Assembly (NCBI RefSeq): GCF_030409835.1
Contig: NZ_JAUFQO010000002.1
Coordinates: forward strand, 186,001 to 250,000
Length of the DNA: 64,000 nucleotides
Reading direction: 5' to 3'
Origin: Lutimonas halocynthiae
Lineage (GTDB): Bacteria; Bacteroidota; Bacteroidia; Flavobacteriales; Flavobacteriaceae
The first letter of the stretch is position 1, and the number at the start of each line of letters is the position of its first letter. Below, one piece after another: positions 9,444 through 19,124 of the stretch. The notes beneath the pieces are model-generated. The model was not told the origin of the DNA. It was given only the letters and a program-made list of their open reading frames with translations, and ran no database searches. Position numbers and translations under genes: made by a program.

Positions 9444-10602
9444 GCTACATTGTGAATTGGTTGATATAATTTCTTCATGTATTGCTCACATTGAGAAAAA
9501 GAGATATAAATCTTTCGATTTATTTGATGCATTAACTAGTTCTTGGATAAGTAATTTGACAAAAAAATATTCATTATTAAGAAGGATTGCTATTCAAATT
9601 AACGCAAAGTCTCCTATAAATTTACATTGGCTTGGGATGAAAAAAATGGTTCATACTAAGCTAGTATCAGATTTATTGTGGTATTTCTCCCTAAATAGAG
9701 ATAAGGACAAGAGCAGAAACTCATACAAACAGGTTCTTGAACTAAAAAATAAGGGAAATAATATGGTATGGGGTTTAAATTTTCCCTACACTTCACGTTT
9801 CATTAGTGCTGATTCAAATACGCCTAATATATATAATACAACTACAACAGGAATTTCCATCTGTGAATATATTAGTCAAAGTAATGACAAATTAGCAGGA
9901 AGTGTAGTACAAGAAATAATTGAATCACTTTTCACTGTATTTAAGTTTAAGGATGAAGGACATAAAGGATGGTTCTCCTATTACCCGGGTCAGAAAGCAC
10001 CAACATATAATGTCAATGCCTTAACAGCCTATTTTCTGTGTAAAGCTCATTATACTTTAAAATTTAAACTAGTTGATATTAAGATAATTAAACAGCTTAT
10101 ACAACTATTAATTGAAGAACAAAATGAAGATGGAAGCTGGTATTACTCGCGTCTCTCGAAAGGAAAATGGATTGACAGTTTTCATAGTGGATTTATTATT
10201 GAATCTTTAGCTTATGTTTATTCGCATGGTTATAAATCAGATGAACTTTATACTTGTTTAAAAAAAGCATGGAAGTTTTACATAATAAATATGTTTACCA
10301 AAGATGGCTTTCCAAAATACTTTATAGAAAGCGATAAATATCCGGTAGAAGCTCAGAATTGTGCCCAAGCCATTCAAACAATTGCAACTGTGGGCTTATG
10401 GTTAAAATGGAATGAAAAAGAATTGCTTGAAAAGGTTATTGAAAACACCATAAATGTTCTTTATGATAAAAAAGGATTTTTTTACTATAAGAAGGAAAGG
10501 AGCTTCCTATATAAACAATCATATCTTCGCTGGTCAACAAGCCCAATGTTAGTTGCGTTAAAATATTCAGAACTTTATCTATATCAAAATGATAATTCGT
10601 AA
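9421..10602 (+). CDS. Alpha/alpha-toroid protein of polysaccharide loci (VpsJ-like)
   Basis: A 393-residue soluble protein without signal peptide. The second half has helix pairs separated by aromatic, glycine-containing turns: [32 protein letters not shown] (about residues 235-270), [29 protein letters not shown] (about 295-325) and KGFFYYKKE (about 355). These resemble the (alpha/alpha)-barrel proteins called VpsJ or, wrongly, delta-aminolevulinate dehydratase in polysaccharide clusters. A role in modifying the glycan or its lipid-linked precursor is inferred only from fold and neighbours. It overlaps genes on both sides, so it is translated as part of the operon. Confidence 0.55.
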   Translation: MRFMIKYKLHCELVDIISSCIAHIEKKRYKSFDLFDALTSSWISNLTKKYSLLRRIAIQINAKSPINLHWLGMKKMVHTKLVSDLLWYFSLNRDKDKSRNSYKQVLELKNKGNNMVWGLNFPYTSRFISADSNTPNIYNTTTTGISICEYISQSNDKLAGSVVQEIIESLFTVFKFKDEGHKGWFSYYPGQKAPTYNVNALTAYFLCKAHYTLKFKLVDIKIIKQLIQLLIEEQNEDGSWYYSRLSKGKWIDSFHSGFIIESLAYVYSHGYKSDELYTCLKKAWKFYIINMFTKDGFPKYFIESDKYPVEAQNCAQAIQTIATVGLWLKWNEKELLEKVIENTINVLYDKKGFFYYKKERSFLYKQSYLRWSTSPMLVALKYSELYLYQNDNS

Positions 10603-11113
10603 AATACTTTATTTTTTATACATCAGCTTATTCCGTTTTACGCCAGAGATATATCGACCTTATGCAATTATTACTCCACGATTAAGAAAGCTATTAGTTG
10701 AAGGATTCTTAAATAAATGTGGTAATGATGTGAGAGTAAAACGCAATGCAGACGTTTCAATGTTTATTGAATTAGGGAATAATTCAGAACTTGGGACAAA
10801 CTGCATTATTCAGTCCAATACAAAAATTGGTGATTATGTAATTATGGGCCCTGGCGTCCAGATATATACTAAAAATCATGGTTATCAAGATTTGGATATT
10901 CCTATTGCCCTCCAAGAAATTATTGACGAAAATGTAATTATTGGTGATGATGTTTGGATTGGTGCTAATGTTGTAATTACACCTGGTGTAAAAATTGGCA
11001 ATCATGTTATAATCGCAGCAGGCGGTGTAGTGACAAAAAACATACCTGATTTTGCTATAGTAGGCGGTGTACCAGCGAAAGTTATTAAATACAGAACAGA
11101 TGCAAAGAATTAA
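10589..11113 (+). CDS. Hexapeptide-repeat acyltransferase
   Basis: A 174-residue left-handed beta-helix acetyltransferase. The hexapeptide array starts near residue 55 ([31 protein letters not shown]); the central loop [10 protein letters not shown] supplies the catalytic histidine (KNHGY). The array ends with [54 protein letters not shown], the complete C-terminal signature. It probably acetylates a sugar hydroxyl or amino group of the repeat unit. It overlaps the upstream gene by 14 bp and the next acyltransferase by 14 bp. Confidence 0.9.
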   Translation: MIIRKILYFLYISLFRFTPEIYRPYAIITPRLRKLLVEGFLNKCGNDVRVKRNADVSMFIELGNNSELGTNCIIQSNTKIGDYVIMGPGVQIYTKNHGYQDLDIPIALQEIIDENVIIGDDVWIGANVVITPGVKIGNHVIIAAGGVVTKNIPDFAIVGGVPAKVIKYRTDAKN

Positions 11114-11639
11114 GCTTCAGGTTTTCTATTTTCTAATAAAAGGATTTAATATTCTCCATTTTATCTTTTTACCTCTCTCTATCAGACACATTCTCTATGC
11201 GTTTGCAGGTTACAAAATTAGCTGGAAAACATCGGTGCAAAACGTTCGATTTTTTTCATTTGGAAAATTAAGAATAGGAACAAATTCAATCATTAATTCA
11301 GGTGTCTATCTTGATAATCGCCGGGGAATTGAGATTGGGAATCACGTAGTTGTTGCGCACAATAGCAAAATATATACTTTGGGGCACGATATCAACGATA
11401 GCCATTTTGTAACAAAAGGAAATTCCGTTAAACTTGAGGACTTCGTAATTGTATTTGCGAATGCCCTTATAATGCCTGGGGTAACAATCCATAAAGGAGC
11501 TGTTGTTCTTCCCGGCGCTGTTGTAACTAAGGATGTGCCAGCAATGACTGTAGTCGGGGGCAATCCGGCCAAAAAAGTTAAAGACAGAGCAAATCTTCAT
11601 ACAGAAAGAAAGGTTAAGCATTATTGGTTTTCAATTTAG
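11100..11639 (+). CDS. Hexapeptide-repeat acyltransferase
   Basis: A 179-residue acetyltransferase of the same superfamily as its upstream neighbour, but clearly different in sequence. The N-terminal helix ([35 protein letters not shown]) is followed by hexapeptides ([41 protein letters not shown], with the catalytic His in LGHD) and by [30 protein letters not shown]. The ATG at 11100, overlapping the previous gene by 14 bp, is preferred over an upstream GTG at 11067. Two consecutive acetyltransferases suggest acetylation at two positions or on two sugars. Confidence 0.88.
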   Translation: MQRIKLQVFYFLIKGFNILHFIFLPLSIRHILYAFAGYKISWKTSVQNVRFFSFGKLRIGTNSIINSGVYLDNRRGIEIGNHVVVAHNSKIYTLGHDINDSHFVTKGNSVKLEDFVIVFANALIMPGVTIHKGAVVLPGAVVTKDVPAMTVVGGNPAKKVKDRANLHTERKVKHYWFSI

Positions 11640-11669
11640 GTTTTAGCATTAATAAAAAAATTATTAGCA

Positions 11670-13037
11670 ATGAATATTAGTATTTTCGGCTTAGGCTATG
11701 TAGGATGCGTTAGTTTAGGATGTTTAGCCCAAAATGGGCACACCGTTATAGGTGTAGATGTTAATCAAAATAAAGTTGATTTGATCAATAGGGGCAAGCC
11801 TACTATTATTGAAAAAGACATTGATAAAATTATTGCCGAACAACATCAAAAAGGCAGTATTATGGCGACAACAGTTGCTGCCGAAGCAGTTGAAAAAACT
11901 GACATAAGTATTATTGCAGTAGGCACACCCTCTACCCCGCAAGGGCATTTAAATCTCAAATATATATTTAACGTAGCAGAGAATATAGGGAAGGCAATGA
12001 GACACAAAGATGGAATGCACATTGTGGCTTTGCGCTCTACAGTTTTACCGGGTACTTGTGATCAAGTGGCTACAATTATTGCCGATGCTTCCGGGAAAAA
12101 ACGAAATGAAGGTTTTGCTATTGTTGATAATCCAGAGTTTTTGAGAGAAGGTAGCGCGGTTCAGGACTACTTTAATCCTCCATTAACCTTGATAGGTTCT
12201 GACAATAATGCTGCAGCTGAAAAGGTTGCCAAATTGTATAAAGCCTTACCCGGAGAACTCATAATCACTGATCTAAAGGTAGCTGAGATCATGAAATATG
12301 TAAATAATACCTTCCATGCACTTAAAATATCTTTTGCCAACGAGGTAGGAAATGTTTGCTCAGAGTTAGGAATAGATTCTCACGAAGTAATGGACATCTT
12401 TTGTAAGGATAAACAATTGAATATTTCAAATTATTATTTTAAACCAGGTTTTGCATATGGTGGATCATGTTTACCTAAAGATTTAAATGGATTTCAGACT
12501 TTGGCACATGATTTATATGTAAAAACACCGGTAGTGGATGGAATTGGTTTAACCAATGAGATCCAAATTGATCGTGCCGTTAAAATTATCCAGCAGTTTC
12601 CAAACAAAAAACTGGGCTTTTTAGGTTTAAGTTTTAAGGCTGGAACGGATGATTTAAGAAATAGCCCGGCCGTAAGGGTAGTTGAGGCACTTTTAGGGAA
12701 AGGCGCGGATATAAGTATTTATGATAAAAACATTAACCTGACTATGTTGACTGGAACAAATAAGGATTATATCGATTCACGTATTCCGCATTTATCGAAA
12801 TTATTGGTTGCTGACATTAAACAATTAGTAATGGAATCAGATGTTTTGATAGTAAACACGAATGAGGCAGAATTTAAAAGCATATTGGAAAATGTTAATG
12901 ATGATAAAACGATTATTGACTTTGTTCGAATAAATGATGACTTATTAGAGCAAAGCAATTACATAGGAATTAATTGGGGAACGACAAATATTGACAGTAA
13001 TAATTATGTGTCAAGTGAAGACACTGTTTTAAACTAA
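11670..13037 (+). CDS. algD: Nucleotide-sugar dehydrogenase, GDP-mannose 6-dehydrogenase type
   Basis: An NAD-dependent four-electron dehydrogenase, 455 residues, turning a nucleotide sugar into its uronic acid. The Rossmann motif is FGLGYVG (residues 6-12), the catalytic cysteine is Cys267 in GFAYGGSCLPKD, and the middle-domain Lys209/Asn213 segment reads MKYVNNTFHALK. Segments such as LRSTVLPGTCDQV, NPEFLREGSAVQDY and NISNYYFKPGFAYGGSCLPKD resemble GDP-mannose 6-dehydrogenase (AlgD) more than UDP-glucose dehydrogenase. With gmd in the locus, GDP-mannose is the natural substrate; UDP-ManNAc or UDP-Glc dehydrogenase remain possible. The product would make the polymer acidic. Confidence 0.8.
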   Translation: MNISIFGLGYVGCVSLGCLAQNGHTVIGVDVNQNKVDLINRGKPTIIEKDIDKIIAEQHQKGSIMATTVAAEAVEKTDISIIAVGTPSTPQGHLNLKYIFNVAENIGKAMRHKDGMHIVALRSTVLPGTCDQVATIIADASGKKRNEGFAIVDNPEFLREGSAVQDYFNPPLTLIGSDNNAAAEKVAKLYKALPGELIITDLKVAEIMKYVNNTFHALKISFANEVGNVCSELGIDSHEVMDIFCKDKQLNISNYYFKPGFAYGGSCLPKDLNGFQTLAHDLYVKTPVVDGIGLTNEIQIDRAVKIIQQFPNKKLGFLGLSFKAGTDDLRNSPAVRVVEALLGKGADISIYDKNINLTMLTGTNKDYIDSRIPHLSKLLVADIKQLVMESDVLIVNTNEAEFKSILENVNDDKTIIDFVRINDDLLEQSNYIGINWGTTNIDSNNYVSSEDTVLN

Positions 13038-13047
13038 ATAAGCTAGA

Positions 13048-14229
13048 ATGAAGCATCTTAAGGGTAAGCATATTTTATTTATTGTAGAAAATTTACCTGT
13101 CCCCTTTGATAGAAGGGTATGGCAAGAAGCAACCACTTTAAAAGAAAGTGGGATGGAAGTTAGCATCATCTGCCCTCAGATGAAAGGATATACAAAGTCT
13201 TTTGAAATATTAGAAGGCATAGAAATTTATCGTCACCCATTACCATTAGAAGCAAGAGGCGCTTTGGGTTATTTAGTTGAATATGGGGCAGCTATTTATT
13301 GGGAAATGAAACTTGCAAAAAAAATCTATAAAAAGAAACCCTTTGATGTTATTCATGGTTGTAATCCTCCTGATTTAATTTATTTGACAGCCAAAAGGTT
13401 TAAGAAATATGGTGTGAAATATGTTTTCGATCATCATGACATTAACCCTGAATTATACATCGCTAAATATGACAAGAAAGATTTTTTTTATAAGTTGATG
13501 ATCTATTTTGAACGGCAAACATTTAAACACGCCATTTCAAGCATCGCTACCAATGAATCGTATAAAAAAATTGCGATTGAACGAGGTGGCATGAAACCCG
13601 ATAAAGTTCAAGTAATTCGAAGTGGACCAAAGTTAGAAAGACTCAAATTACAGGAACCAAAAAATGAATTTAAAAAAGGACGTAAATATCTGTTGGGCTA
13701 TCTAGGGGTTATAGGTGAGCAGGAGGGTATTGATCTTTTGCTTGAAAGTATGAAGATGATTGTTCAAAAAAGACAAGATGTTCAACTAGCAATAGTTGGA
13801 GGTGGTTCTGATCTGGAATTGCTGAAGACAATGTCTGCTGAGAAAGGCTTGTCTGATTATGTAGATTTTTATGGAAGGGTCCCTGATAAGGTTTTGTTAG
13901 ACGTGCTCAACACAGCAGATGTTTGCGTGAATCCTGATAAGCCGACGGAGATGAATAATCTGAGTACCATGAATAAAATTATGGAATACATGGCACTTAA
14001 AAAACCTATAGTGCAATTTGATCTAAAGGAAGGTAAATATTCGGCACAAGATGCTTCTTTGTACGCTATTAATACGACAGATTTTGCCGAAAAAGTACTT
14101 CTTCTTCTTGATGATGTGCAATTGCGAAAAAAAATGGGAGAAGTAGGTTATTCAAGGGTCCTAAGCGAATTGTCATGGGAATATGAATCCAAAAAGTTAA
14201 TAGATTTTTACAATGGAATATTATCATGA
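13048..14229 (+). CDS. Family 4 glycosyltransferase
   Basis: A 393-residue GT-B glycosyltransferase. It begins ILFIVENLPVPFDRRVWQEATTL, the N-terminus of a GT4 subgroup common in Bacteroidota exopolysaccharide loci. Other family features are DVIHGCNPPDLIYL, FDHHDINPELY, YLLGYLGVIGEQEGIDLLLESM and the donor-site region NTADVCVNPDKPTEMNNLSTMNKIMEYMALKKPIVQFD. It lies 10 bp after the dehydrogenase gene and before the initiating transferase; it belongs to the GC-richer, more conserved right part of the locus. Sugar specificity is unknown. Confidence 0.88.
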   Translation: MKHLKGKHILFIVENLPVPFDRRVWQEATTLKESGMEVSIICPQMKGYTKSFEILEGIEIYRHPLPLEARGALGYLVEYGAAIYWEMKLAKKIYKKKPFDVIHGCNPPDLIYLTAKRFKKYGVKYVFDHHDINPELYIAKYDKKDFFYKLMIYFERQTFKHAISSIATNESYKKIAIERGGMKPDKVQVIRSGPKLERLKLQEPKNEFKKGRKYLLGYLGVIGEQEGIDLLLESMKMIVQKRQDVQLAIVGGGSDLELLKTMSAEKGLSDYVDFYGRVPDKVLLDVLNTADVCVNPDKPTEMNNLSTMNKIMEYMALKKPIVQFDLKEGKYSAQDASLYAINTTDFAEKVLLLLDDVQLRKKMGEVGYSRVLSELSWEYESKKLIDFYNGILS

Positions 14230-14307
14230 GTTACCTTAACTCCTTCATAAATGGACAGTATTTTTTAATATTTCAATTAGTTAAAATTCAACATACAGTT
14301 TTTATAC

Positions 14308-15699
14308 ATGCCTAAAGGCAAAGCCAAATACTTACCCATCCCTGCCATTTTTATTGATGTGGTACTGTTGTTCAATGCTTTTTTGACAGCTGATTACCTT
14401 GTTTTTGGAGGGACCTTTCCAGATCCAGTCTTTTATTATTGGTTGTTTTTGGGTTGGGTGGTCCTTTGGATTAGTATTGCATTGTTTTATAAATTATTTG
14501 ACCTGCCACGCATCTTATACCTAGACAAGATTGTAGCTAAAACCGTTTTTACAGTCGGTGTTTTTGCCATGGTGAGTGCCTCCTTGATCTATCTGGTCAC
14601 TGATTATAAATTTTCAAAGTCCTTTTTTGTAACCGCTATCTTGCTCTTCGGGTCCATGCTCGTAATGTGGCATAGTATGTTGGCAGTGATGTTTAAGGCC
14701 TATAGAAAAAGCGGCCATAATTTTAAAAATGTGGCCATTGTGGGTTTTAAACAACCAGTAGAAAGGCTGATCAACGAGGTATTGCTTAAGCCTGAAAACG
14801 GATTTCTAATTTCCGGTATCTATACAGATGAAAAACTACCATCTTCAATGCATGATTTTCATAAAGGAACAGAAGATAGCTTGATTAAAAGTGACTTAAC
14901 ATCGGAACTGGATGAATTGTTTATTGCCTTACCAGGAGAACAATCTGAGCTGATCAATGCGTATATGCGTTTTGCTGATAAGCATATGATCAGGGTACAT
15001 ATTCTGCCCAATTTTTCCAGCTATCTGAATCAGAATTTTGCTATGGATTACGTGTATAATGTGCCCCTCCTTAAATTGCGAAAAGAACCTTTAGAAAGCC
15101 TTTCCAACAGAATAGCTAAACGCCTGTTTGACTTGCTTTTTGCAATCATAGTACTTCTACTGATTGCCAGTTGGTTATTTCCTTTACTCGCCATATTGAT
15201 CAAAGCTGGGAGTAAAGGCCCTGTGTTTTTTAAGCAATTGCGCTCGGGCAGAGATGACAAGGCGTTTTATTGTTATAAGTTCAGGACCATGGCAGTCAAT
15301 CAGGATGCGGATAGCAGGATGGCTACCCAAGGGGATGCTAGGGTGACTAAATTAGGTAGTTTTTTAAGACGAAGCAGCCTGGATGAATTGCCCCAGTTTA
15401 TCAATGTGCTGTTTGATGAAATGTCAGTAGTAGGCCCCAGACCGCATATGCTGCAGCATACCGATAAATACCAGGAAAGCGTGGATAAGTATATGGTGAG
15501 GCATTATGCCAAACCGGGTATCACAGGGATGGCCCAGATCAATGGTTATCGGGGTGAGATCAAGAAAAAAGAAGATATAGAAAACAGGGCCAAAGCAGAT
15601 GTCTGGTATATCGAGAACTGGTCTGTGTTTTTAGATATCAAGATTATATTCAGAACAGTATGGCAGGTATTTTTCACCAAAGAAGAGAATGCTTTTTAA
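14308..15699 (+). CDS. wcaJ: Undecaprenyl-phosphate sugar phosphotransferase (WcaJ/WbaP type)
   Basis: The initiating enzyme: it places the first sugar-1-phosphate on undecaprenyl phosphate at the inner membrane. The 463-residue protein has four N-terminal transmembrane helices (up to about residue 135), a CoA-binding-like domain (about 140-250), and a C-terminal polyprenyl-phosphate transferase domain from KRLFDLLFAIIVLL (about residue 270). It carries KFRTM (about 325), SLDELPQFINVLFDEMSVVGPRPHM (about 355-380) and PGITGMAQINGYRGE. Glucose-1-phosphate or galactose-1-phosphate are the usual substrates. It is followed by the chain-length/export kinase, as is usual for the right end of such loci. 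Confidence 0.92.
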   Translation: MPKGKAKYLPIPAIFIDVVLLFNAFLTADYLVFGGTFPDPVFYYWLFLGWVVLWISIALFYKLFDLPRILYLDKIVAKTVFTVGVFAMVSASLIYLVTDYKFSKSFFVTAILLFGSMLVMWHSMLAVMFKAYRKSGHNFKNVAIVGFKQPVERLINEVLLKPENGFLISGIYTDEKLPSSMHDFHKGTEDSLIKSDLTSELDELFIALPGEQSELINAYMRFADKHMIRVHILPNFSSYLNQNFAMDYVYNVPLLKLRKEPLESLSNRIAKRLFDLLFAIIVLLLIASWLFPLLAILIKAGSKGPVFFKQLRSGRDDKAFYCYKFRTMAVNQDADSRMATQGDARVTKLGSFLRRSSLDELPQFINVLFDEMSVVGPRPHMLQHTDKYQESVDKYMVRHYAKPGITGMAQINGYRGEIKKKEDIENRAKADVWYIENWSVFLDIKIIFRTVWQVFFTKEENAF

Positions 15700-15739
15700 A
15701 AGTATAACATTAAGTATTAAAAAATAATAAGCAGAAAAG

Positions 15740-18097
15740 ATGCAAAAAGAAAACCCTTTAAACTATTTATTTTTAGAAGATGAGCCGGTAAATTACCGCG
15801 CCAGTATGGAGAAGTACCTGTTTCTTTGGAAATGGTTTGTGCTCGGGGTCATCATGGCCCTATTGGTAGCCTATGTTTACCTACGCTATACCCCGAATCA
15901 ATACGAAGTCAATGCAGCCATTTTAATAGATGACGAAGATAAGGGTGGTGGTATCGCCTCTGAACTAGAAGCCTTTAAAGATTTAGGTTTGATGGGAGAT
16001 TCCAAGACCTCTATCGATACTGAAATTGATGTTTTGACAACGCGTACCCTGATGCAACGGGTTGTTAAAGAACTAGGCATTAATGTTACCTACCATACCA
16101 TTGCAAAGGTGAGGGCAAGGGAAAAATACAAAGTTGGTAATCCATTTGTGATCAATTTTCTAGAAAAAGACACCGTTTTTTATAATCTGGATACCTCCTT
16201 TACCATAGTGGCCAAATCAGCCGAAGCCTATGAATTGCTTAGCGCAGAGAATGAATTTGTCAAAGAAGGATTGTTTGGTGAATTGATGGCGAGTGATTTT
16301 GGAGAAATCATCATTACCCCGTTGCATGTTGAAAACATCATTCCGGGAGAGGGTTCTATGATCAAAATAAGCCCGCTTAAGGCAGTGGCCAATGATTATT
16401 TGGAAAGGATCAACATTGAAACCAAAAGTAAAAAATCAAGTGTGCTGGTATTGACTTTGCAGGATGAGGTCAAGGTAAAGGCACAGGATATTTTAAACAA
16501 CCTGGTATTTCAGTATAATAAAGATGCCATTGATGATAAAAAGCTCATTGCTCAGAATACCGAAGATTTTATCAATAACAGGATAGAAGATATTTCAACT
16601 GAATTGACCTCTGTTGACCTAGGGGTGGAAACTTATAAAACAGACAATAAGTTGACAGATATTGAGTATGAAGCAGGTTTGACGCTGCAGTCTAACTCTG
16701 AACTCGAGAAAAAGATTGTTGACTTGACCTCCCAGCTCAAACTCATTGATTATGTACAAGATTATATGTCTAACAATCAAAATGAATTAATCCCCGCGAA
16801 TCTGGGTTTAAAAGACGAAACCACCAGCCAAAGCACGTTGAATTACAACCAGTTGTTATTAGAACGCAACCGTATCTTAACAGGGTCAAGTCAAATGAAC
16901 CCTACAGTGATTAATTTAGAGGCCCAGATCAACAACTTAAAAAGAAGTATTGACCAAAGTCTGGTCAATTTGCGTTCTTCATTAGCCTTTGAACTCAACG
17001 AGGCCCGCATCCAGGAAAATCGTTTAAATGCCAAAAGAGCAGAGGCGCCAAAACAGGAACGTGAGTTTCAGGATATAAAACGAAAACAACAGATCATTGA
17101 AACCCTGTATTTATATCTTTTGGAGAAACGTGAAGAGAATGCCATCAGCCTGGCAGTGACCTCCCCGAATGCCAAACTCATTGACATTGCTGATGGTAGC
17201 AGCAAACCCGTTGGGCCAAAGAAAAAAATGGTATTGGCGATTGCCATCATATTAGGCTTGGCGATTCCTTTTGTTATCATCTATATCAGGTCATTATTAG
17301 ACAATAAAATCCATACGGTAGAAGAGGTTGAAAAGGAAGTGCCTGCACCAATTTTGGGTGATATCCCAGCCACGGGCTCTGAGAAAAAGATCATCATTAC
17401 CGAGAAAGAAAACAATAACGTGGCAGAGGCCTTTAGGCTGCTTAGAACCAATGTAGGTTTTATGTTGCCTGTTAACAAAGATGGTGGAAAGAGCATTTTT
17501 GTGACATCGACTATTGGTGGTGAAGGAAAAACCTTTGTAGCACTGAACCTGGCACATGCTTTGACCCTGATCAATAAAAAAGTATTGATCATTGGCGCAG
17601 ATATCCGTAAACCAAAGATCTCAAAGTATTTGAATATCAACCCTAGCTCAGGGCTTACTAATTTCTTGATAGATCATGACATGCAAGTAGCTGATGTGAT
17701 TACCAATGCAAATGACAGCAAATTGGATGTGATCGCTTCAGGGCCCATTCCGCCCAACCCATCTGAACTATTGACCAACGGTCGTTTTGAAGAAGTACTT
17801 GAATATGGAAAGGCCAATTATGACTATGTGATCGTTGATACGGCACCAGTAAATATCGTTACAGACACCCTTTTAATTGGATCTCAGGCTGATTTGTTTG
17901 TCTATGTGGTTCGTGCCAATTATCTGGATAAACGCTTACTTTCTGTGCCTAAGAAAATGTTTGAAAGCAAACGATTACCGAACATGGCTGTATTGATCAA
18001 TGATACCAACTACGAGAAAAAGGGTTATGGTTATGGTTATAGTTATGGGTATGGGTATACTGAAACTAAAAAACCCTGGTGGAAGAAAGCGGGGTAG
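15740..18097 (+). CDS. wzc: Wzc-type tyrosine autokinase / chain-length regulator
   Basis: A 785-residue inner-membrane co-polymerase with fused bacterial tyrosine kinase domain. Order: N-terminal transmembrane helix (about residues 30-52) with Wzz domain, a long coiled-coil periplasmic region (about 270-470), a second membrane helix (about 495-515), and the kinase. Walker A is TIGGEGKT (about 590-597), Walker A' is IIGADIRKP (about 615) and Walker B is VIVDTAP (about 693). The C-terminus is a tyrosine cluster of alternating Gly-Tyr (residues about 760-775), the autophosphorylation tail. No Wza exporter or tyrosine phosphatase gene is in the window; they may lie upstream. Confidence 0.93.
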   Translation: MQKENPLNYLFLEDEPVNYRASMEKYLFLWKWFVLGVIMALLVAYVYLRYTPNQYEVNAAILIDDEDKGGGIASELEAFKDLGLMGDSKTSIDTEIDVLTTRTLMQRVVKELGINVTYHTIAKVRAREKYKVGNPFVINFLEKDTVFYNLDTSFTIVAKSAEAYELLSAENEFVKEGLFGELMASDFGEIIITPLHVENIIPGEGSMIKISPLKAVANDYLERINIETKSKKSSVLVLTLQDEVKVKAQDILNNLVFQYNKDAIDDKKLIAQNTEDFINNRIEDISTELTSVDLGVETYKTDNKLTDIEYEAGLTLQSNSELEKKIVDLTSQLKLIDYVQDYMSNNQNELIPANLGLKDETTSQSTLNYNQLLLERNRILTGSSQMNPTVINLEAQINNLKRSIDQSLVNLRSSLAFELNEARIQENRLNAKRAEAPKQEREFQDIKRKQQIIETLYLYLLEKREENAISLAVTSPNAKLIDIADGSSKPVGPKKKMVLAIAIILGLAIPFVIIYIRSLLDNKIHTVEEVEKEVPAPILGDIPATGSEKKIIITEKENNNVAEAFRLLRTNVGFMLPVNKDGGKSIFVTSTIGGEGKTFVALNLAHALTLINKKVLIIGADIRKPKISKYLNINPSSGLTNFLIDHDMQVADVITNANDSKLDVIASGPIPPNPSELLTNGRFEEVLEYGKANYDYVIVDTAPVNIVTDTLLIGSQADLFVYVVRANYLDKRLLSVPKKMFESKRLPNMAVLINDTNYEKKGYGYGYSYGYGYTETKKPWWKKAG

Positions 18098-18102
18098 GAT
18101 GG

Positions 18103-18130
18103 TTGGAGATTGGAGATTGGAGATTGAAGA
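18103..18130. repeat. Heptamer tandem repeat TTGGAGA
   Basis: Three exact copies of TTGGAGA followed by one TTGAAGA, six bases after the wzc stop codon. It lies outside the coding region, so changes in copy number would not alter Wzc. Confidence 0.8.
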
Positions 18131-18306
18131 TTGTCGAAGTCATCTCTCATTCCCTCATTCTCGCATTGATGAGATTGAATATCGAATATCGAACAAGGAA
18201 TTTCGAATGTTGAAGTACTCTACTAAACAACGATTTTTGTTTGTATCCTAAGCGGCCTATTTGAATTCTCGTCTTAGCTTCTGACTTATTTTAGGATGGA
18301 AGAGGA

Positions 18307-18336
18307 GCAGCCGTCAAGTGAAACGACTCAGGCTGC
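18307..18336. repeat. GCAGCC...GGCTGC inverted repeat
   Basis: Six-base perfect arms separated by 18 bases that contain a weaker inner pairing (GTC/GAC). There is no T-run, so it is not a standard terminator; it may be a remnant of a REP-like or mobile element. Confidence 0.4.
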
Positions 18337-18505
18337 GGCGGAGAAAATAAGGAGGTAAAGCTACAGAGAATTGAAATCAGCCTTGAATTTTTCGTTCTTT
18401 TGTTTCAAGACAAAAGGACAAAAAACAATATCTATATGTTAATATAGAAATCTGATCACTTCAAGTTGAAAAAGAAAACTCACAAATTACTACGCAAGAA
18501 AAAAA

Positions 18506-18865
18506 TTATCCCTTAAACCCGACCCCTACTAAAGTAACTTCAATACCTCTTTTATTAAACCGCTTATCCTTTGAAGCTTCTTCATCAATATAGATCACAG
18601 AATAGCCCTGATCGGCGGCTTTCTTTTGTAGTTCTTTCAAACAATTTCTTTTCACTTTAGACTTGGTACCAAAATTGAGGCTGGTTTTGATGGTCTCGGT
18701 CATCCTTTTGCCCATGGTCATATCTGCTACTTCACTCAGGTCATACACTACCTGCACTTCTTCCCACGATACTGTACTATTTTGATCTTTGGATGTTTGC
18801 GCCATGCCAGCGCCAAACGTCAATAAAAATATGATCAATACAGCGATTTTCTTTGTTATACCCAT
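18506..18865 (-). CDS. Small secreted protein of unknown function
   Basis: A 119-residue protein not recognised as a known family. The start at 18865 gives a good Sec signal peptide (MGITKKIAVLIIFLLTFGAGMAQ), whereas the longer open frame would add an unlikely phenylalanine- and isoleucine-rich extension. The mature part has the segment VVYDLSEVADMTMGKRMTETIKTSLNFGTKSKVKRNCLKELQKKAADQGYSVIYIDEEASKDKRFNKRGIEVTLVGVGFK. Its mixed helix/strand pattern and VIYIDEE strand recall small heavy-metal-associated or YbjQ-like folds, but this is only an impression. It stands alone, convergent with wzc. Confidence 0.7.
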   Translation of the reverse strand: MGITKKIAVLIIFLLTFGAGMAQTSKDQNSTVSWEEVQVVYDLSEVADMTMGKRMTETIKTSLNFGTKSKVKRNCLKELQKKAADQGYSVIYIDEEASKDKRFNKRGIEVTLVGVGFKG

Positions 18866-19093
18866 GATCTTAAATTTAATAGTTGAATTGATTCTTATAA
18901 AATTAATAAAAAAAAGAATAATAAAAAAGAATATCATATTATGTTAACATGAATTTGAGAATATGGTAAAAATGTGTTTAACGATAATAAGTGTTTGCGT
19001 GATGTATATCACAATAAGGGATCATGTGAAGTGATCCTTTTTTTTGCATTAATTCTATATATAATTAAACCTATCTACTTATTTTTGGTCTTA

Positions 19094-19101
19094 TAATTTT
19101 G
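19094..19101 (+). promoter_or_regulatory. Possible -7 box TAATTTTG
   Basis: Matches the Bacteroidota TAnnTTTG -7 element 24 bases before the PepSY-type gene start. No convincing -33 TTTG at the right distance was seen, so this is a weak call. Confidence 0.35.
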
Positions 19102-19124
19102 ACACATCAATACGCGCATTGACA

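Larger units (their letters stand above)
18098..18505. other. Gene-free spacer after the exopolysaccharide locus
   Basis: About 400 bp without a convincing gene. It begins with a short tandem repeat (18103-18130) and then a stretch rich in the words ATATCGAA and TTCGAATGTTGAAGT. A GCAGCC/GGCTGC inverted repeat follows at 18307-18336, and TTTTGTTTCAAGACAAAAGG lies near 18399. No clear rho-independent terminator for wzc was recognised. The block resembles dispersed intergenic repeats of Bacteroidota, but no other copy exists in the window. Confidence 0.5.

Noticed and set aside
2051-11640. Invertible promoters or phase-variable switches in the exopolysaccharide locus
   Set aside because: No inverted-repeat pair flanking a promoter and no recombinase gene was seen in the locus.
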